14,034 nucleotides of DNA from assembly GCA_029935295.1 (NCBI GenBank), contig JAOZKP010000043.1:1-14034 (forward strand), read 5' to 3'. Positions 6,883-13,824 of the stretch are shown here, in pieces (position 1 is the stretch's first letter; each line of letters opens with the position of its first letter). A model generated the notes under the pieces. It ran no database searches. It worked only from the letters and a program-made list of their open reading frames with translations, and was not told the origin of the DNA. This stretch comes from a bacterium. GTDB lineage: Bacteria > Desulfobacterota > Anaeroferrophillalia > Anaeroferrophillales > Tharpellaceae. Position numbers and translations under genes: made by a program.

Positions 6883-7368
6883 ATGCCTGCAGCAGAAACC
6901 CGGCAGGAACTCGATGAAAAAATCAGAGCCTGTCTTATCAAATCCAGAAACTGCGCCCAGACCAGTTTTGCTATTCTGCAGGAGCAGTTTGATCTTGACG
7001 GCGATACAGTCCTTAAAGCCCTGACCGCTTTCCCCGGCATCGCTTTGCGCTGCGAGACCTGCGGTGCTGTGACCGGCAGCTTGATGGCCTTGGGTCTTAT
7101 TTTCGGGCGCGAAGATCTCGATGATGAAAAGGGCTTTCAGAGAGCGGTGATCATAGCCCGAACCTTCTGCCAGCGTTTTGAAAATGAGCTGGGCAGTACA
7201 ATGTGCGGCGACATCCAGAAATCGAAGTTTGGCCGGAAATTTGACTTGCTCGATCCGAAACAGATTACAGTGTGGGAGGCCGCGAATCCGATCGACAAAT
7301 GTAGCGTCGTCGTTGGCACGGGCGTGCGGATTGCCGCCGAGCTTATTGCTGAAAACCGGCAGGAATAG
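6883..7368 (+). CDS. C_GCAxxG_C_C family redox/metal-binding protein
   Basis: This 161-aa cytoplasmic protein belongs to the cysteine-rich family named after its C_GCAxxG_C_C signature, common in anaerobes and thought to bind metal or take part in redox chemistry; its exact role is not established. The cysteines are Cys24 (NCAQ), Cys57 and Cys60 (CETCGAVTG, 57-65), Cys108 (MCGD) and Cys140. The central glycine-rich loop CGAVTG is clear. The open frame extends upstream into the toxin gene, but the ATG at 6883 has AAAGGA just upstream (about 6871-6876) and fits the family length. A perfect 6-bp hairpin (TGCCGG/CCGGCA, 6755-6769) lies in the 170-base gap after the toxin gene. It converges on leuD. 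Being downstream of a TA pair does not indicate a functional link. Confidence 0.85.
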   Translation: MPAAETRQELDEKIRACLIKSRNCAQTSFAILQEQFDLDGDTVLKALTAFPGIALRCETCGAVTGSLMALGLIFGREDLDDEKGFQRAVIIARTFCQRFENELGSTMCGDIQKSKFGRKFDLLDPKQITVWEAANPIDKCSVVVGTGVRIAAELIAENRQE

Positions 7369-7451
7369 ACTTCAATCATTCGGCAAGATGAAAATCACCC
7401 AGGTTGCAAATGCCCCGAAGGTCTCTCTGTGTTCACTATCTGGTACTAATA

Positions 7452-7976
7452 TTAATACTTTGAGTCGGCATATCCTACCCAGCCGCCGGCTTCAACAAGG
7501 GCTCGGTTGAAATCTGATATTGCAAACGGAAAAATCTCTTCCTCGTCTGCAGTAACAAAGCGAAGTGTCATCTTATCCATATCAGTTGTCACAGTTGTTT
7601 CACTCTTGGCAAATTTCTTGAAAATACGGTCGAGAGCACCGGCTGAAAGTTCCACCGCCATCATTCCGCCATTGAACATATTCTGCTTGAAGATCCTGGC
7701 AAAGCTTTCGGCGATAACGATGTTGATAGCGTTTACTTCCAGTGCCCAGGGGGCGTGTTCCCGCGATGATCCACAGCCAAAGTTTGCCCTTGTGACAACG
7801 ACGTTGCTTTTCTCAACATCTGCTTGCGCGTTGAACCCCGGCAGGATCAGATCTTCCAGAAGGTAGGGTTTGAGCGCTTCTTTGGTGATTTCTGTCAGGT
7901 ATCTGGCGGGAATAATCTCGTCAGTATTAATATCCCCCCGATCAAGAAACATCGCTTTTCCGTTGAATTTTTTCAT
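7452..7976 (-). CDS. leuD: LeuD-type hydratase small subunit (3-isopropylmalate dehydratase or related)
   Basis: This 174-aa small subunit forms the swivel domain of a heterodimeric aconitase-family hydro-lyase with LeuC. It shows the family motifs DINTDEIIPARYL (15-27) and the substrate-binding GCGSSREHAPWALE (67-80). The specificity loop after ARYL reads YLTE (26-29). As I recall the family, leucine-pathway deltaproteobacterial LeuD proteins often carry YLNT, while methanogen isopropylmalate and homoaconitate enzymes carry YLV- and YLR-type loops, so the substrate is uncertain. The ATG shares one base with the leuC stop (TAATG), and a GGGGGAG Shine-Dalgarno lies inside the end of leuC, so the subunits should be made together. 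Alternatives are homoaconitase, (methyl)malate-type dehydratases or a two-subunit aconitase. Confidence 0.85.
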   Translation of the reverse strand: MKKFNGKAMFLDRGDINTDEIIPARYLTEITKEALKPYLLEDLILPGFNAQADVEKSNVVVTRANFGCGSSREHAPWALEVNAINIVIAESFARIFKQNMFNGGMMAVELSAGALDRIFKKFAKSETTVTTDMDKMTLRFVTADEEEIFPFAISDFNRALVEAGGWVGYADSKY

Positions 7977-9271
7977 TATTTCTCCCCCGCCTTGTATAGG
8001 GTTGAATTGGTGATTGTACCGGTGAGTGCAGTTGCGGCAGCCGATGCCGGGCTCATAAGATGAACCATTCCGCCTTTACCCATTCGACCACTGAAATTGC
8101 GGTTTGTGGTTGATGCACAGACCTCTCCCGCCGCAAGTACGCCGTTACTCATACCAAGGCATGCGCCGCATGTGGGATTGGTGACACAAAATCCGGCGTC
8201 CATAAAAATCTTGATAATACCTTCTTCCAGGGCCCGGCTGTAAATTGCCGGAGATGCGGGCGAAACAACCCCTCTAACGCCTTTCTTGATATGCTTGCCA
8301 TCAAGTATCCGGGCGGCAATGCGCAGGTCCTCAATTCTACCATTAGTGCAGGAACCAATATAGACCTGATCGACTTTTGCAGACGACATTTCACTTACAG
8401 GGCGCACCTGGTCAGGTTTATAGCCAAAGGTGGTCACCGGTACAAGTGTTGCCGCATCAATTTCAATAACTTGCGCATAGGTGGCATCTGGATCCGCGGT
8501 GAATTCAAGGTACTTTTCAAAAGCCTCTTCTCTGGAAGAAAAATCGTTGCTGATAAATTGCCACAGGTAATCGACAGTTACCATGTCAGGAGCACAAATA
8601 CCACTGGTGCCACCCGCTTCAACCGCCATATTGCAGAGTGTCATGCGGGACTCCATAGACATGGCGTCGATTACATTACCGGTAAACTCAATAACTTTAT
8701 TTGTGGCGCCGTTAACGCCAAGTTTGCCAATGATTGCCAGGATCACATCTTTTGCAAAAACACCCTGCGGTAGAGCTCCGTTGACACTGATTTTTATCGA
8801 TTCAGGATATTGAAAGGCGCATACACCTTTGAGGATGCCAACCTCAAGATCTGTGGTACCCACACCTGCCGCAAAAGCCCCAAATGCACCATGGGTGCAG
8901 GTATGTGAGTCACCCATGATAACTGTATATCCGGGGCGAACAAAACCTTTTTCCGGAAACAGTGCATGACAGACCCCGTTTTCTCCAATATCAAAAAAAT
9001 CTTTGATATTGTGACGATTGGCCCAGTCCCGAATGATTTTTCCCTGCATGGCCGTTTTTGAATCTTTGGCCGGGGTGACATGGTCGATTACCGCCTTGAT
9101 TTTTGTCGGATCAAACACCCGATCCATATCTCTTGCCACCAGATCATTGATAGCGACCGGGGTGGTAATTTCATGGCAAAACACCGCATCAAGATTGATT
9201 ACATGGATGTCGCCAAAAGGGTTATCTACGCGGTGGGAATCGAATATTTTTTCCGCAATCGTTTTCCCCAT
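7976..9271 (-). CDS. leuC: LeuC-type hydratase large subunit, [4Fe-4S]
   Basis: This 431-aa catalytic subunit carries the [4Fe-4S] cluster that dehydrates and rehydrates a 2-hydroxy di- or tricarboxylic acid, in leucine synthesis 2- to 3-isopropylmalate. Cluster cysteines are Cys308 (GSCTNGR) and Cys368/Cys371 (PTCGAC). Other family blocks are DHVTPAKD (63-70), GDSHTCTHGAFGAF (120-133) and GVGTTD (136-141). Length and motif form match the shorter archaeal-type LeuC rather than the 460-470-residue enterobacterial type. The frame is open 47 more codons upstream, but the ATG at 9271 has an AGGAGA Shine-Dalgarno at 9277-9282, and the extension would start before the proposed promoter. It overlaps leuD by one base. 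No leuA or leuB is present in the window, so the leucine assignment rests on family resemblance only. Confidence 0.88.
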   Translation of the reverse strand: MGKTIAEKIFDSHRVDNPFGDIHVINLDAVFCHEITTPVAINDLVARDMDRVFDPTKIKAVIDHVTPAKDSKTAMQGKIIRDWANRHNIKDFFDIGENGVCHALFPEKGFVRPGYTVIMGDSHTCTHGAFGAFAAGVGTTDLEVGILKGVCAFQYPESIKISVNGALPQGVFAKDVILAIIGKLGVNGATNKVIEFTGNVIDAMSMESRMTLCNMAVEAGGTSGICAPDMVTVDYLWQFISNDFSSREEAFEKYLEFTADPDATYAQVIEIDAATLVPVTTFGYKPDQVRPVSEMSSAKVDQVYIGSCTNGRIEDLRIAARILDGKHIKKGVRGVVSPASPAIYSRALEEGIIKIFMDAGFCVTNPTCGACLGMSNGVLAAGEVCASTTNRNFSGRMGKGGMVHLMSPASAAATALTGTITNSTLYKAGEK

Positions 9272-9310
9272 AATGTTCTCCTGTTTGTTTCTAAAATTCG
9301 TCTGATTTTT

Positions 9311-9339
9311 AAAAAATCTTCGGGGCGGAGTTACCACCC
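9311..9339 (-). terminator. Attenuator-like hairpin in the leuC leader
   Basis: On the minus strand GGGTGG (9339-9334) pairs with CCGCCC (9328-9323), allowing one G-U, around the loop TAACT. Six bases later a run of six T follows (9316-9311). The spacing to the T-run is longer than ideal. It lies between the leuC promoter and its start codon, so it may attenuate transcription. It could also end the upstream dehydrogenase transcript. Confidence 0.4.
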
Positions 9340-9361
9340 AGATGGTTTTAATGCCTTTTGC

Positions 9362-9380
9362 CACGATTTTAAAATTCGTG
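9362..9380. promoter_or_regulatory. Operator-like dyad at the leuC transcription start
   Basis: CACGA-N9-TCGTG spans 19 bases, with the spacer TTTTAAAAT itself nearly symmetrical. It covers the start site predicted from the promoter just upstream on the minus strand (about 9377). The ten bases TAAAATTCGT occur again at 9292-9301, nearer the leuC start. A repressor site is a reasonable guess; the binding protein is unknown. Confidence 0.45.
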
Positions 9381-9383
9381 CGG

Positions 9384-9412
9384 GTATAAAACCAGTCGGC
9401 TGTTTTTGTCAA
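9384..9412 (-). promoter_or_regulatory. Sigma-70 promoter for leuCD
   Basis: On the minus strand a perfect TTGACA (9412-9407) is followed by a 17-base spacer and TTATAC (9389-9384). The start site would be near 9377, giving a leader of about 105 nt. It begins about 44 bases after the stop of the dehydrogenase gene, so leuCD can be expressed separately from it. Confidence 0.55.
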
Positions 9413-9455
9413 TGTTTTTTACAGTCAATATGGAATGTATGTTGGTCCGTAAAGT

Positions 9456-10406
9456 TTACACTCTATTGAGATGGTGCGGTAGTTTTCCCGCTGCGATGCG
9501 GCGGATATTTTCCGCCACCCCTTTAACAATTCCGCGCATGGAGACATCGGTTGAACCGCCGATATGCGGGGTCGCCATAATGTTATAGTCGAAAATCGGA
9601 TCGTTAGGATCCGGCGGCTCCTCCCAGAAAACATCGAGACCGGCCCCGGCAATTTGACCGGAGGCCAGAGCCTTTTTCAGGGCATCATGATTAACCAGGC
9701 CGCCACGAGATAAATTGATGAGAAAAGCATCTTTTTTCATCATAGCCAGGGCCTCGGCATCGATAATATTTTGGCTGGCAGTGGTCACCGGCAGCGCCAG
9801 AATGACCTGATCTGATCTTGCCAGAAGCTCTTTTAAATCACCGGAACCGCCAACCCAATCCAGCCCCAGTTCGGCTTTTGCCTGTTCAGGATCGTGACGT
9901 TTGATACCGATCAAGCTAACACCAAAGGGCTTTAAACGTTTGATTAATGCCCGACCGATGCCGCCTAAGCCGATGATACCGATAGTCTGGCCCTGCAGGG
10001 CCCGACCCTGCGGCTCCCCCATACGCTTATCTTTAAGACTTTGTGCAAACTGGTTAACCTTGCGGGAAAGACCGACCATAAAATAGATACCAAGTTCAGC
10101 AACCGAATCGGCATTGCCGGAAATATCAGTCGGAACATTGGCAACCATAATGTCACGGGCTTGAGCCGCGTCAATATCCACTCCTTCAAGACCGGCACCG
10201 CACTGCTGAATCAACCGCAGTTGATCACCCTGGGCCAGCATTGCATCAGTCACACGACACATAGTCGGAATCAGAACATCAACCCCTTTGAGGTCGTCGA
10301 CCTTAAAACCCCCGGTAGCTGCAAATTGATGTTCAGGGATTTCATCCCGGAGCAAACCGAGAAAACCGCCCCAGGCATTCTCCGGAGCCGCAAACAAAAT
10401 CTTCAT
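9456..10406 (-). CDS. D-isomer-specific 2-hydroxyacid dehydrogenase
   Basis: This 316-aa protein of the PGDH/formate dehydrogenase-like family reversibly oxidises a D-2-hydroxyacid to the 2-oxoacid with NAD(P). The cofactor loop GLGGIG is at 146-151, and the catalytic triad is visible as Arg234 (NLSRGG), Glu263 (EEPP) and His281 (TPHIGG). There is no C-terminal ACT or regulatory domain, so it is unlike long SerA enzymes. After the second Rossmann strand the usual acidic residue is not obvious and IKRHD (168-172) follows, hinting at NADP(H) preference; this is an inference. A GAGGAG Shine-Dalgarno precedes the ATG. It lies 184 bases upstream of leuC on the same strand and may supply or consume a related hydroxyacid. 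The substrate cannot be named. Confidence 0.88.
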   Translation of the reverse strand: MKILFAAPENAWGGFLGLLRDEIPEHQFAATGGFKVDDLKGVDVLIPTMCRVTDAMLAQGDQLRLIQQCGAGLEGVDIDAAQARDIMVANVPTDISGNADSVAELGIYFMVGLSRKVNQFAQSLKDKRMGEPQGRALQGQTIGIIGLGGIGRALIKRLKPFGVSLIGIKRHDPEQAKAELGLDWVGGSGDLKELLARSDQVILALPVTTASQNIIDAEALAMMKKDAFLINLSRGGLVNHDALKKALASGQIAGAGLDVFWEEPPDPNDPIFDYNIMATPHIGGSTDVSMRGIVKGVAENIRRIAAGKLPHHLNRV

Positions 10407-10527
10407 AAAAAAATCTCCTCTTTTCTTTTTTGTCTGGCGCTTTTCATATCATTGAACTATCACATAAGGATGAAAACATAAAAGTATTTATTGATGGCAT
10501 CGTAAATCACCTATAGATGACTGTTGC

Positions 10528-10545
10528 AGGTTGGGGATTCAACCT
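10528..10545. repeat. Perfect 6-bp hairpin upstream of the DUF1329 gene
   Basis: AGGTTG-GGGATT-CAACCT forms a perfect dyad about 40 bases before the DUF1329 start codon. It lies in the 180-base divergent gap between the dehydrogenase and DUF1329 genes. It could be an operator or a leader hairpin. I see no convincing promoter in this gap; TTGATG and TATAGA nearby are only 15 bases apart. Confidence 0.35.
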
Positions 10546-10586
10546 ATTTCAAAATAATTTATGCAGAATTTTCAGAGGAAGATAAA

Positions 10587-11951
10587 ATGCGGAAAAGCTT
10601 TGGTCTTGTAGCTGTTTTTCTGTTTTTTGCAATGCTTTACAGCCCCGGAGTTACGGCTGAAACCGCAGTTGAAAATGTGGCACGGCTGGGCCTTGACCTC
10701 ACTCCATTCGGCAGTGAAAAGGTGGGCAATGCTGCAGGTACGATTCCCGCTTGGAGCGGCGGCATCACCCGGCCCCCGGCTGGCTATAAACCCGGCGATC
10801 ACCATCCCGATCCTTTTGCTGATGATAAAGTGCTCTTTAAAATCAACCGGGCTAATATGGCCGAATATGCCGATAGGCTTTCGGCCGGGCACAAAGCTCT
10901 GCTTAATACCGACGAGAACTACTTTCTCAATATCTACCCCAGCCGCCGCACAATGTCCGCGCCGCAGCGAATCTATGCTGCTACAAAAAAGATTGCTCCG
11001 CTTGCATCCTTAACAGAAGATGGCAGCGGCCTGCTTAATGCCGCAGTAGGAATCCCCTTCCCGATCCCTGAAACCGGCCTTGAAGTAATCTGGAACCATC
11101 TTGTACGCTGGCGCGGCAACTATGTTGACCGCACCTGCGTCTTCGCCCCGGTGACCCGTACCGGAAGCTACACTCTCGGCAAAGAGCACACGGAAACCCG
11201 CTTCCAATACAGTCTGCCGGGGATGACCGCAGAAAAGCTGGACAATGTCTTTCTATTCGTCAAACACTCTTTGCTATCTCCGACCCGTTTCGCCGGCCGG
11301 ATTATAGTGATTCATGACAGCTTAAATCAAAGCATTGAAGCCCGCAAAGCCTGGACCTACAATCCCGGCCAGAGACGTGTCCGCCGGGCGCCGCAACTCT
11401 GCTTCGACACCCCGGACACCGGGGCTGAAGGGATTCGCACTGTCGATGACTATGACATGTTCAACGGCAACCCGGAGCGCTATAACTGGAAGCTTGTCGG
11501 AAAAAAAGAGATGTTCATCCCCTACAACTGCTACCGGCTCCACAGCAACACTTTGAAATACAAAGATATTATCCAGCCTCTGCATCTCAACCCCGACTAC
11601 CTGCGCTATGAACTGCATCGGGTCTGGGTGGTAGAAGCCACCCTCAAGCCGGGTATTCGCCATATCTACATAAAACGGGTTTTCTATGTTGACGAAGACA
11701 GTTGGAGTATTGTCGCCACAGACAAATATGACCAACACGGGAAATTATGGCGTTTTGCGGAAGGATTTATGATCAACTATTATGATGTACCGTGTACTTG
11801 GCTCACGACTGAAGTGCACTACGACCTCAATACCGGCCGCTACCTCTTCAATCTCCTCGACAACGAAGAGAAAAACACCTTTATCTTTGACCGCGAAAAA
11901 CCGATAAAAGATTTTTCCATCGGCGCCCTGCGCCGGTCGGGGAGACGCTGA
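10587..11951 (+). CDS. Secreted DUF1329 family protein
   Basis: This 454-aa exported protein of the DUF1329 family is thought, from fold predictions for the family, to be related to LolA/LolB-like lipid carriers of the periplasm or outer membrane; its function is not established. Residues 1-24 form a clear signal peptide (MRK, a hydrophobic stretch, then GVTA before ETAVEN), and no lipobox cysteine is seen. The family hallmark block LGLDLTPFGSEKVGNAAGTI lies at about 34-53, followed by PAWSGG. The C-terminus ALRRSGRR also looks typical, so the protein is full length. The frame is open 21 codons further upstream, but the ATG at 10587 has AGAGGAA at 10574-10580 and places the signal peptide at the N-terminus. 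The partners often found nearby (DUF1302, RND transporter) are absent from the window. Confidence 0.85.
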   Translation: MRKSFGLVAVFLFFAMLYSPGVTAETAVENVARLGLDLTPFGSEKVGNAAGTIPAWSGGITRPPAGYKPGDHHPDPFADDKVLFKINRANMAEYADRLSAGHKALLNTDENYFLNIYPSRRTMSAPQRIYAATKKIAPLASLTEDGSGLLNAAVGIPFPIPETGLEVIWNHLVRWRGNYVDRTCVFAPVTRTGSYTLGKEHTETRFQYSLPGMTAEKLDNVFLFVKHSLLSPTRFAGRIIVIHDSLNQSIEARKAWTYNPGQRRVRRAPQLCFDTPDTGAEGIRTVDDYDMFNGNPERYNWKLVGKKEMFIPYNCYRLHSNTLKYKDIIQPLHLNPDYLRYELHRVWVVEATLKPGIRHIYIKRVFYVDEDSWSIVATDKYDQHGKLWRFAEGFMINYYDVPCTWLTTEVHYDLNTGRYLFNLLDNEEKNTFIFDREKPIKDFSIGALRRSGRR

Positions 11952-11953
11952 GT

Positions 11954-12049
11954 GTTGTAAACTTCACTCACAAAGACCCTGCCGACAGACTCATCGCAGC
12001 TACCGCAATCCATCATAACGTACCACTAATTTCAGCGGGTAAAAAATAA
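11954..12049 (+). pseudogene. VapC-like PIN-domain toxin remnant (C-terminal tail)
   Basis: Directly after the DUF1329 stop, in another frame, the DNA encodes about 31 residues ending in a TAA at 12047-12049. They include HKDPADRLIAATAIHHNVPL, then ISAGKK. DPADRLIAATA followed by a short helix and PLIS is a familiar end of VapC-type PIN ribonucleases, covering a late conserved acidic segment. There is no start codon, no Shine-Dalgarno and no antitoxin, and the N-terminal catalytic acids are missing, so this is a degraded fragment. The match is by eye over a short stretch. Confidence 0.55.
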
Positions 12050-12133
12050 AAAATTAAATAGTATAGATTCATTGAATATTATCTGGTAAACCTGTACATA
12101 GTTTTTAAGGAAATTTGTCTCTTCTCCATTTAC

Positions 12134-12322
12134 TTCTCGGAGCTGGAGACCCTGATGGTTATCGGCAAAGGCCTTTTAGGCAGCGAAATTGCCGAAAGTC
12201 TACATGCATGTCCTAAAACCATCGGTACCTATCACGAACGATTGAAAAAGAAACTTAAGATCAAGCATGGCGCCGAACTGATTCGCTACGCCGTCCCCTG
12301 GGTCGAGTTTCGTATGTCATAG
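12134..12322 (+). pseudogene. LuxR/NarL-type HTH remnant of a response regulator
   Basis: A reading frame open from 12062 and ending in TAG at 12320-12322 encodes a GerE-type helix-turn-helix. It begins FSELETLMVIGKGLLGSEIA, continues through PKTIGTYHERLKKKLKIKHG, and ends with ELIRYAVPWVEF, typical for the C-terminus of NarL-type regulators. The receiver domain that should precede it is missing: upstream is AT-rich DNA with a stop at 12059. An ATG at 12155 with GGAG 6 bases before it could make a 55-aa piece, but it would lack part of the first helix. It is most likely a gene remnant, 14 bases upstream of the K+ channel gene. Confidence 0.75.
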
Positions 12323-12336
12323 CTGGAGGTTATTGG

Positions 12337-13740
12337 ATGAATAAATCTTTCAAACTGGAGTTGCAGGTAACTGCTATCTTAGTTCTGATATTCGCTCTGG
12401 GTACTTTTGGCTATTATTTGATTGAAGATGGCTGGACCCTGTTTGAGTCTTTTTATATGACCGCTATCACGATCACAACGGTTGGCTATGGCGAGGTAAA
12501 ACCGCTCTCTGACATGGGTAGATGGTTTTCAGTTTTTCTGGTTTTTGCCGGTCTGGGTGCAGCCGGGCTCTTTGCCGGTCAATTGGCAAAAACTTTTCTT
12601 GAAAATAATTTTAAGGATATATTTGGAGTTAATAAAATGAAAAAAGAGATTAAGTTTCTGCGTGATCATTTTATTGTTTGCGGTTTCGGGGATATTGGTT
12701 TCTCCATTTGCTCTGTCTTGAGCGAAGCGAGAATTCCTTTTGTCATTATTGAGTCAGATGAAAAGACGGCGGAATATGCCGTTCAGCGACAGTTTTTAAC
12801 GGTTAACGGTAAGGCGACATACGATACGACCCTGATTCAGGCTGGAATTAAAAAAGCCAAGGGGATAGTTATCTGCCTAGGCGAGGACTCCTTAAATATG
12901 CATGTCTCTTTAGCCGCGCGCGAGATCAATCCCGAAATCTTTATAATTGCCCGCGGCTATAAATCTCATATTGAAAAAAGAATGGTCAGAGCCGGGGCTA
13001 ATACTGTGGTCAATCCTCTGAAATTGGGGGGTGAACAGATAGCTGAACTTATTGTAAATCAATATAAAGAAGATCGAACCATCGATGACTGCCTGATTCA
13101 TAAATCATCAGTAATGGGCTACGCCTTGAAAATGTATCAGCATTTTCAAGCTGAATCAAAATCTATTCTGGAAATAAAAGAGAGTTTAGGTGCCCTACAG
13201 GCCTTGAAACTCAGGAGATCAGATGGTACGGAAATCGATATTCCTGCGGAAGATCTGGAGGTTGCAAGTCATGAAACGGTGCTCTTTGTAATGAGTGAAG
13301 GGGAGACATCAGAAAGGATTGTAAAAAATAAAAAATTTGATCCCCAGTTGTTTGAATGGTCAGATGATTATCGTGTCAACGTCAAAATTTTTGATAATGA
13401 ACATAAAAAATTGTTTGAATTATGTCATGAATTTATTGAGTCGCTAAACAAGGGGAAGGGGAAGGAGACGCTTGCGAAAACTTTTGACCAGCTGATTGAC
13501 TACACCTGTACCCATTTCAGTTCTGAAGAGGCTCTTTTCGAAGAGTATGGTTACCCGGATGCAGAAGCCCATATTAAAGAGCATAAAGAGCTCACCGGAA
13601 AAGTACTGGATTTGAATAAGAACAAAACCTATATATTCCCTGATAACGTAGCTGATTTCCTCTACGAATGGTTAAAGGAGCATATTTTAGATTGTGATAT
13701 GAAATATGCGGAATTCTTCCAACAGAAGGGTGTAAGGTAA
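12337..13740 (+). CDS. Two-TM potassium channel with RCK domain fused to a hemerythrin domain
   Basis: This 467-aa inner-membrane protein has a first transmembrane helix at about 9-29, a pore helix with selectivity filter TTVGYGE (47-53) and a second helix at about 63-83. An RCK/TrkA-N domain from about 108 follows, with the nucleotide loop GFGDIG (116-121) and Glu139 at the end of the next strand, and then a TrkA-C-like part (about 250-325). Residues 341-465 form a hemerythrin domain with all seven expected di-iron ligands: His356, His393, Glu397, His412, His416, His449, Asp454. Bacterial hemerythrins bind O2 or NO, so the fusion suggests gas- or redox-controlled K+ flux. GGAGG at 12325-12329 supports the ATG. 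Codon 101 is a second likely start. The gene looks more AT-rich than fabG or the acyl-CoA synthetase gene. Confidence 0.92.
   Translation: MNKSFKLELQVTAILVLIFALGTFGYYLIEDGWTLFESFYMTAITITTVGYGEVKPLSDMGRWFSVFLVFAGLGAAGLFAGQLAKTFLENNFKDIFGVNKMKKEIKFLRDHFIVCGFGDIGFSICSVLSEARIPFVIIESDEKTAEYAVQRQFLTVNGKATYDTTLIQAGIKKAKGIVICLGEDSLNMHVSLAAREINPEIFIIARGYKSHIEKRMVRAGANTVVNPLKLGGEQIAELIVNQYKEDRTIDDCLIHKSSVMGYALKMYQHFQAESKSILEIKESLGALQALKLRRSDGTEIDIPAEDLEVASHETVLFVMSEGETSERIVKNKKFDPQLFEWSDDYRVNVKIFDNEHKKLFELCHEFIESLNKGKGKETLAKTFDQLIDYTCTHFSSEEALFEEYGYPDAEAHIKEHKELTGKVLDLNKNKTYIFPDNVADFLYEWLKEHILDCDMKYAEFFQQKGVR
12625..12639 (+). promoter_or_regulatory. Internal ribosome-binding site and start at codon 101 of the channel gene
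   Basis: GGAG at 12625-12628 lies 8 bases before an in-frame ATG at 12637 (Met101, MKKEIKFLRDHFIV). It lies just after the membrane part and directly before the RCK domain. Starting here would give a soluble 367-aa RCK-hemerythrin protein. The archaeal channel MthK is known to use an internal start at Met107, in the same structural position, to make the free RCK subunits of its gating ring. That this site is used here is an inference. Confidence 0.5.
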
Positions 13741-13785
13741 GATGTTCTAAATTTATTTTGTTTGTCTCTCAGGTCAGAGGCTGTA

Positions 13786-13816
13786 GGTGGCGGCAGGAAC
13801 ACTGGTTCCTGCCACC
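13786..13816. terminator. Strong hairpin between convergent channel and hypB genes
   Basis: The arm GGTGGC-GGC-AGGAAC (13786-13800) pairs with GTTCCTGCCACC (13805-13816) as a 12-bp stem with a 3-base bulge and an ACTG loop. It sits between two convergent genes, where a shared transcription end is expected. Neither side has a good T-run, so it may be a factor-dependent terminator or a 3'-end stabiliser. Confidence 0.5.
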
Positions 13817-13824
13817 ATAAGAAT

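Noticed and set aside
7369..7451. Intrinsic terminator between the C_GCAxxG_C_C gene and leuD
   Set aside because: Only a weak TTCGG/CCGAA pairing with a long loop and an AT-rich near-palindrome are present; there is no stem plus T-run.
8291..8773. 160-aa plus-strand frame inside leuC
   Set aside because: It is the antisense shadow of a well-conserved gene, with no recognisable domain and no SD.
9272..9412. 47-residue N-terminal extension of LeuC
   Set aside because: The frame happens to be open, but the family start and a strong SD are at 9271, and the extension begins at or before the promoter.
10041..10481. 146-aa plus-strand frame opposite the hydroxyacid dehydrogenase
   Set aside because: It is antisense to the conserved Rossmann fold coding sequence, with no family resemblance.
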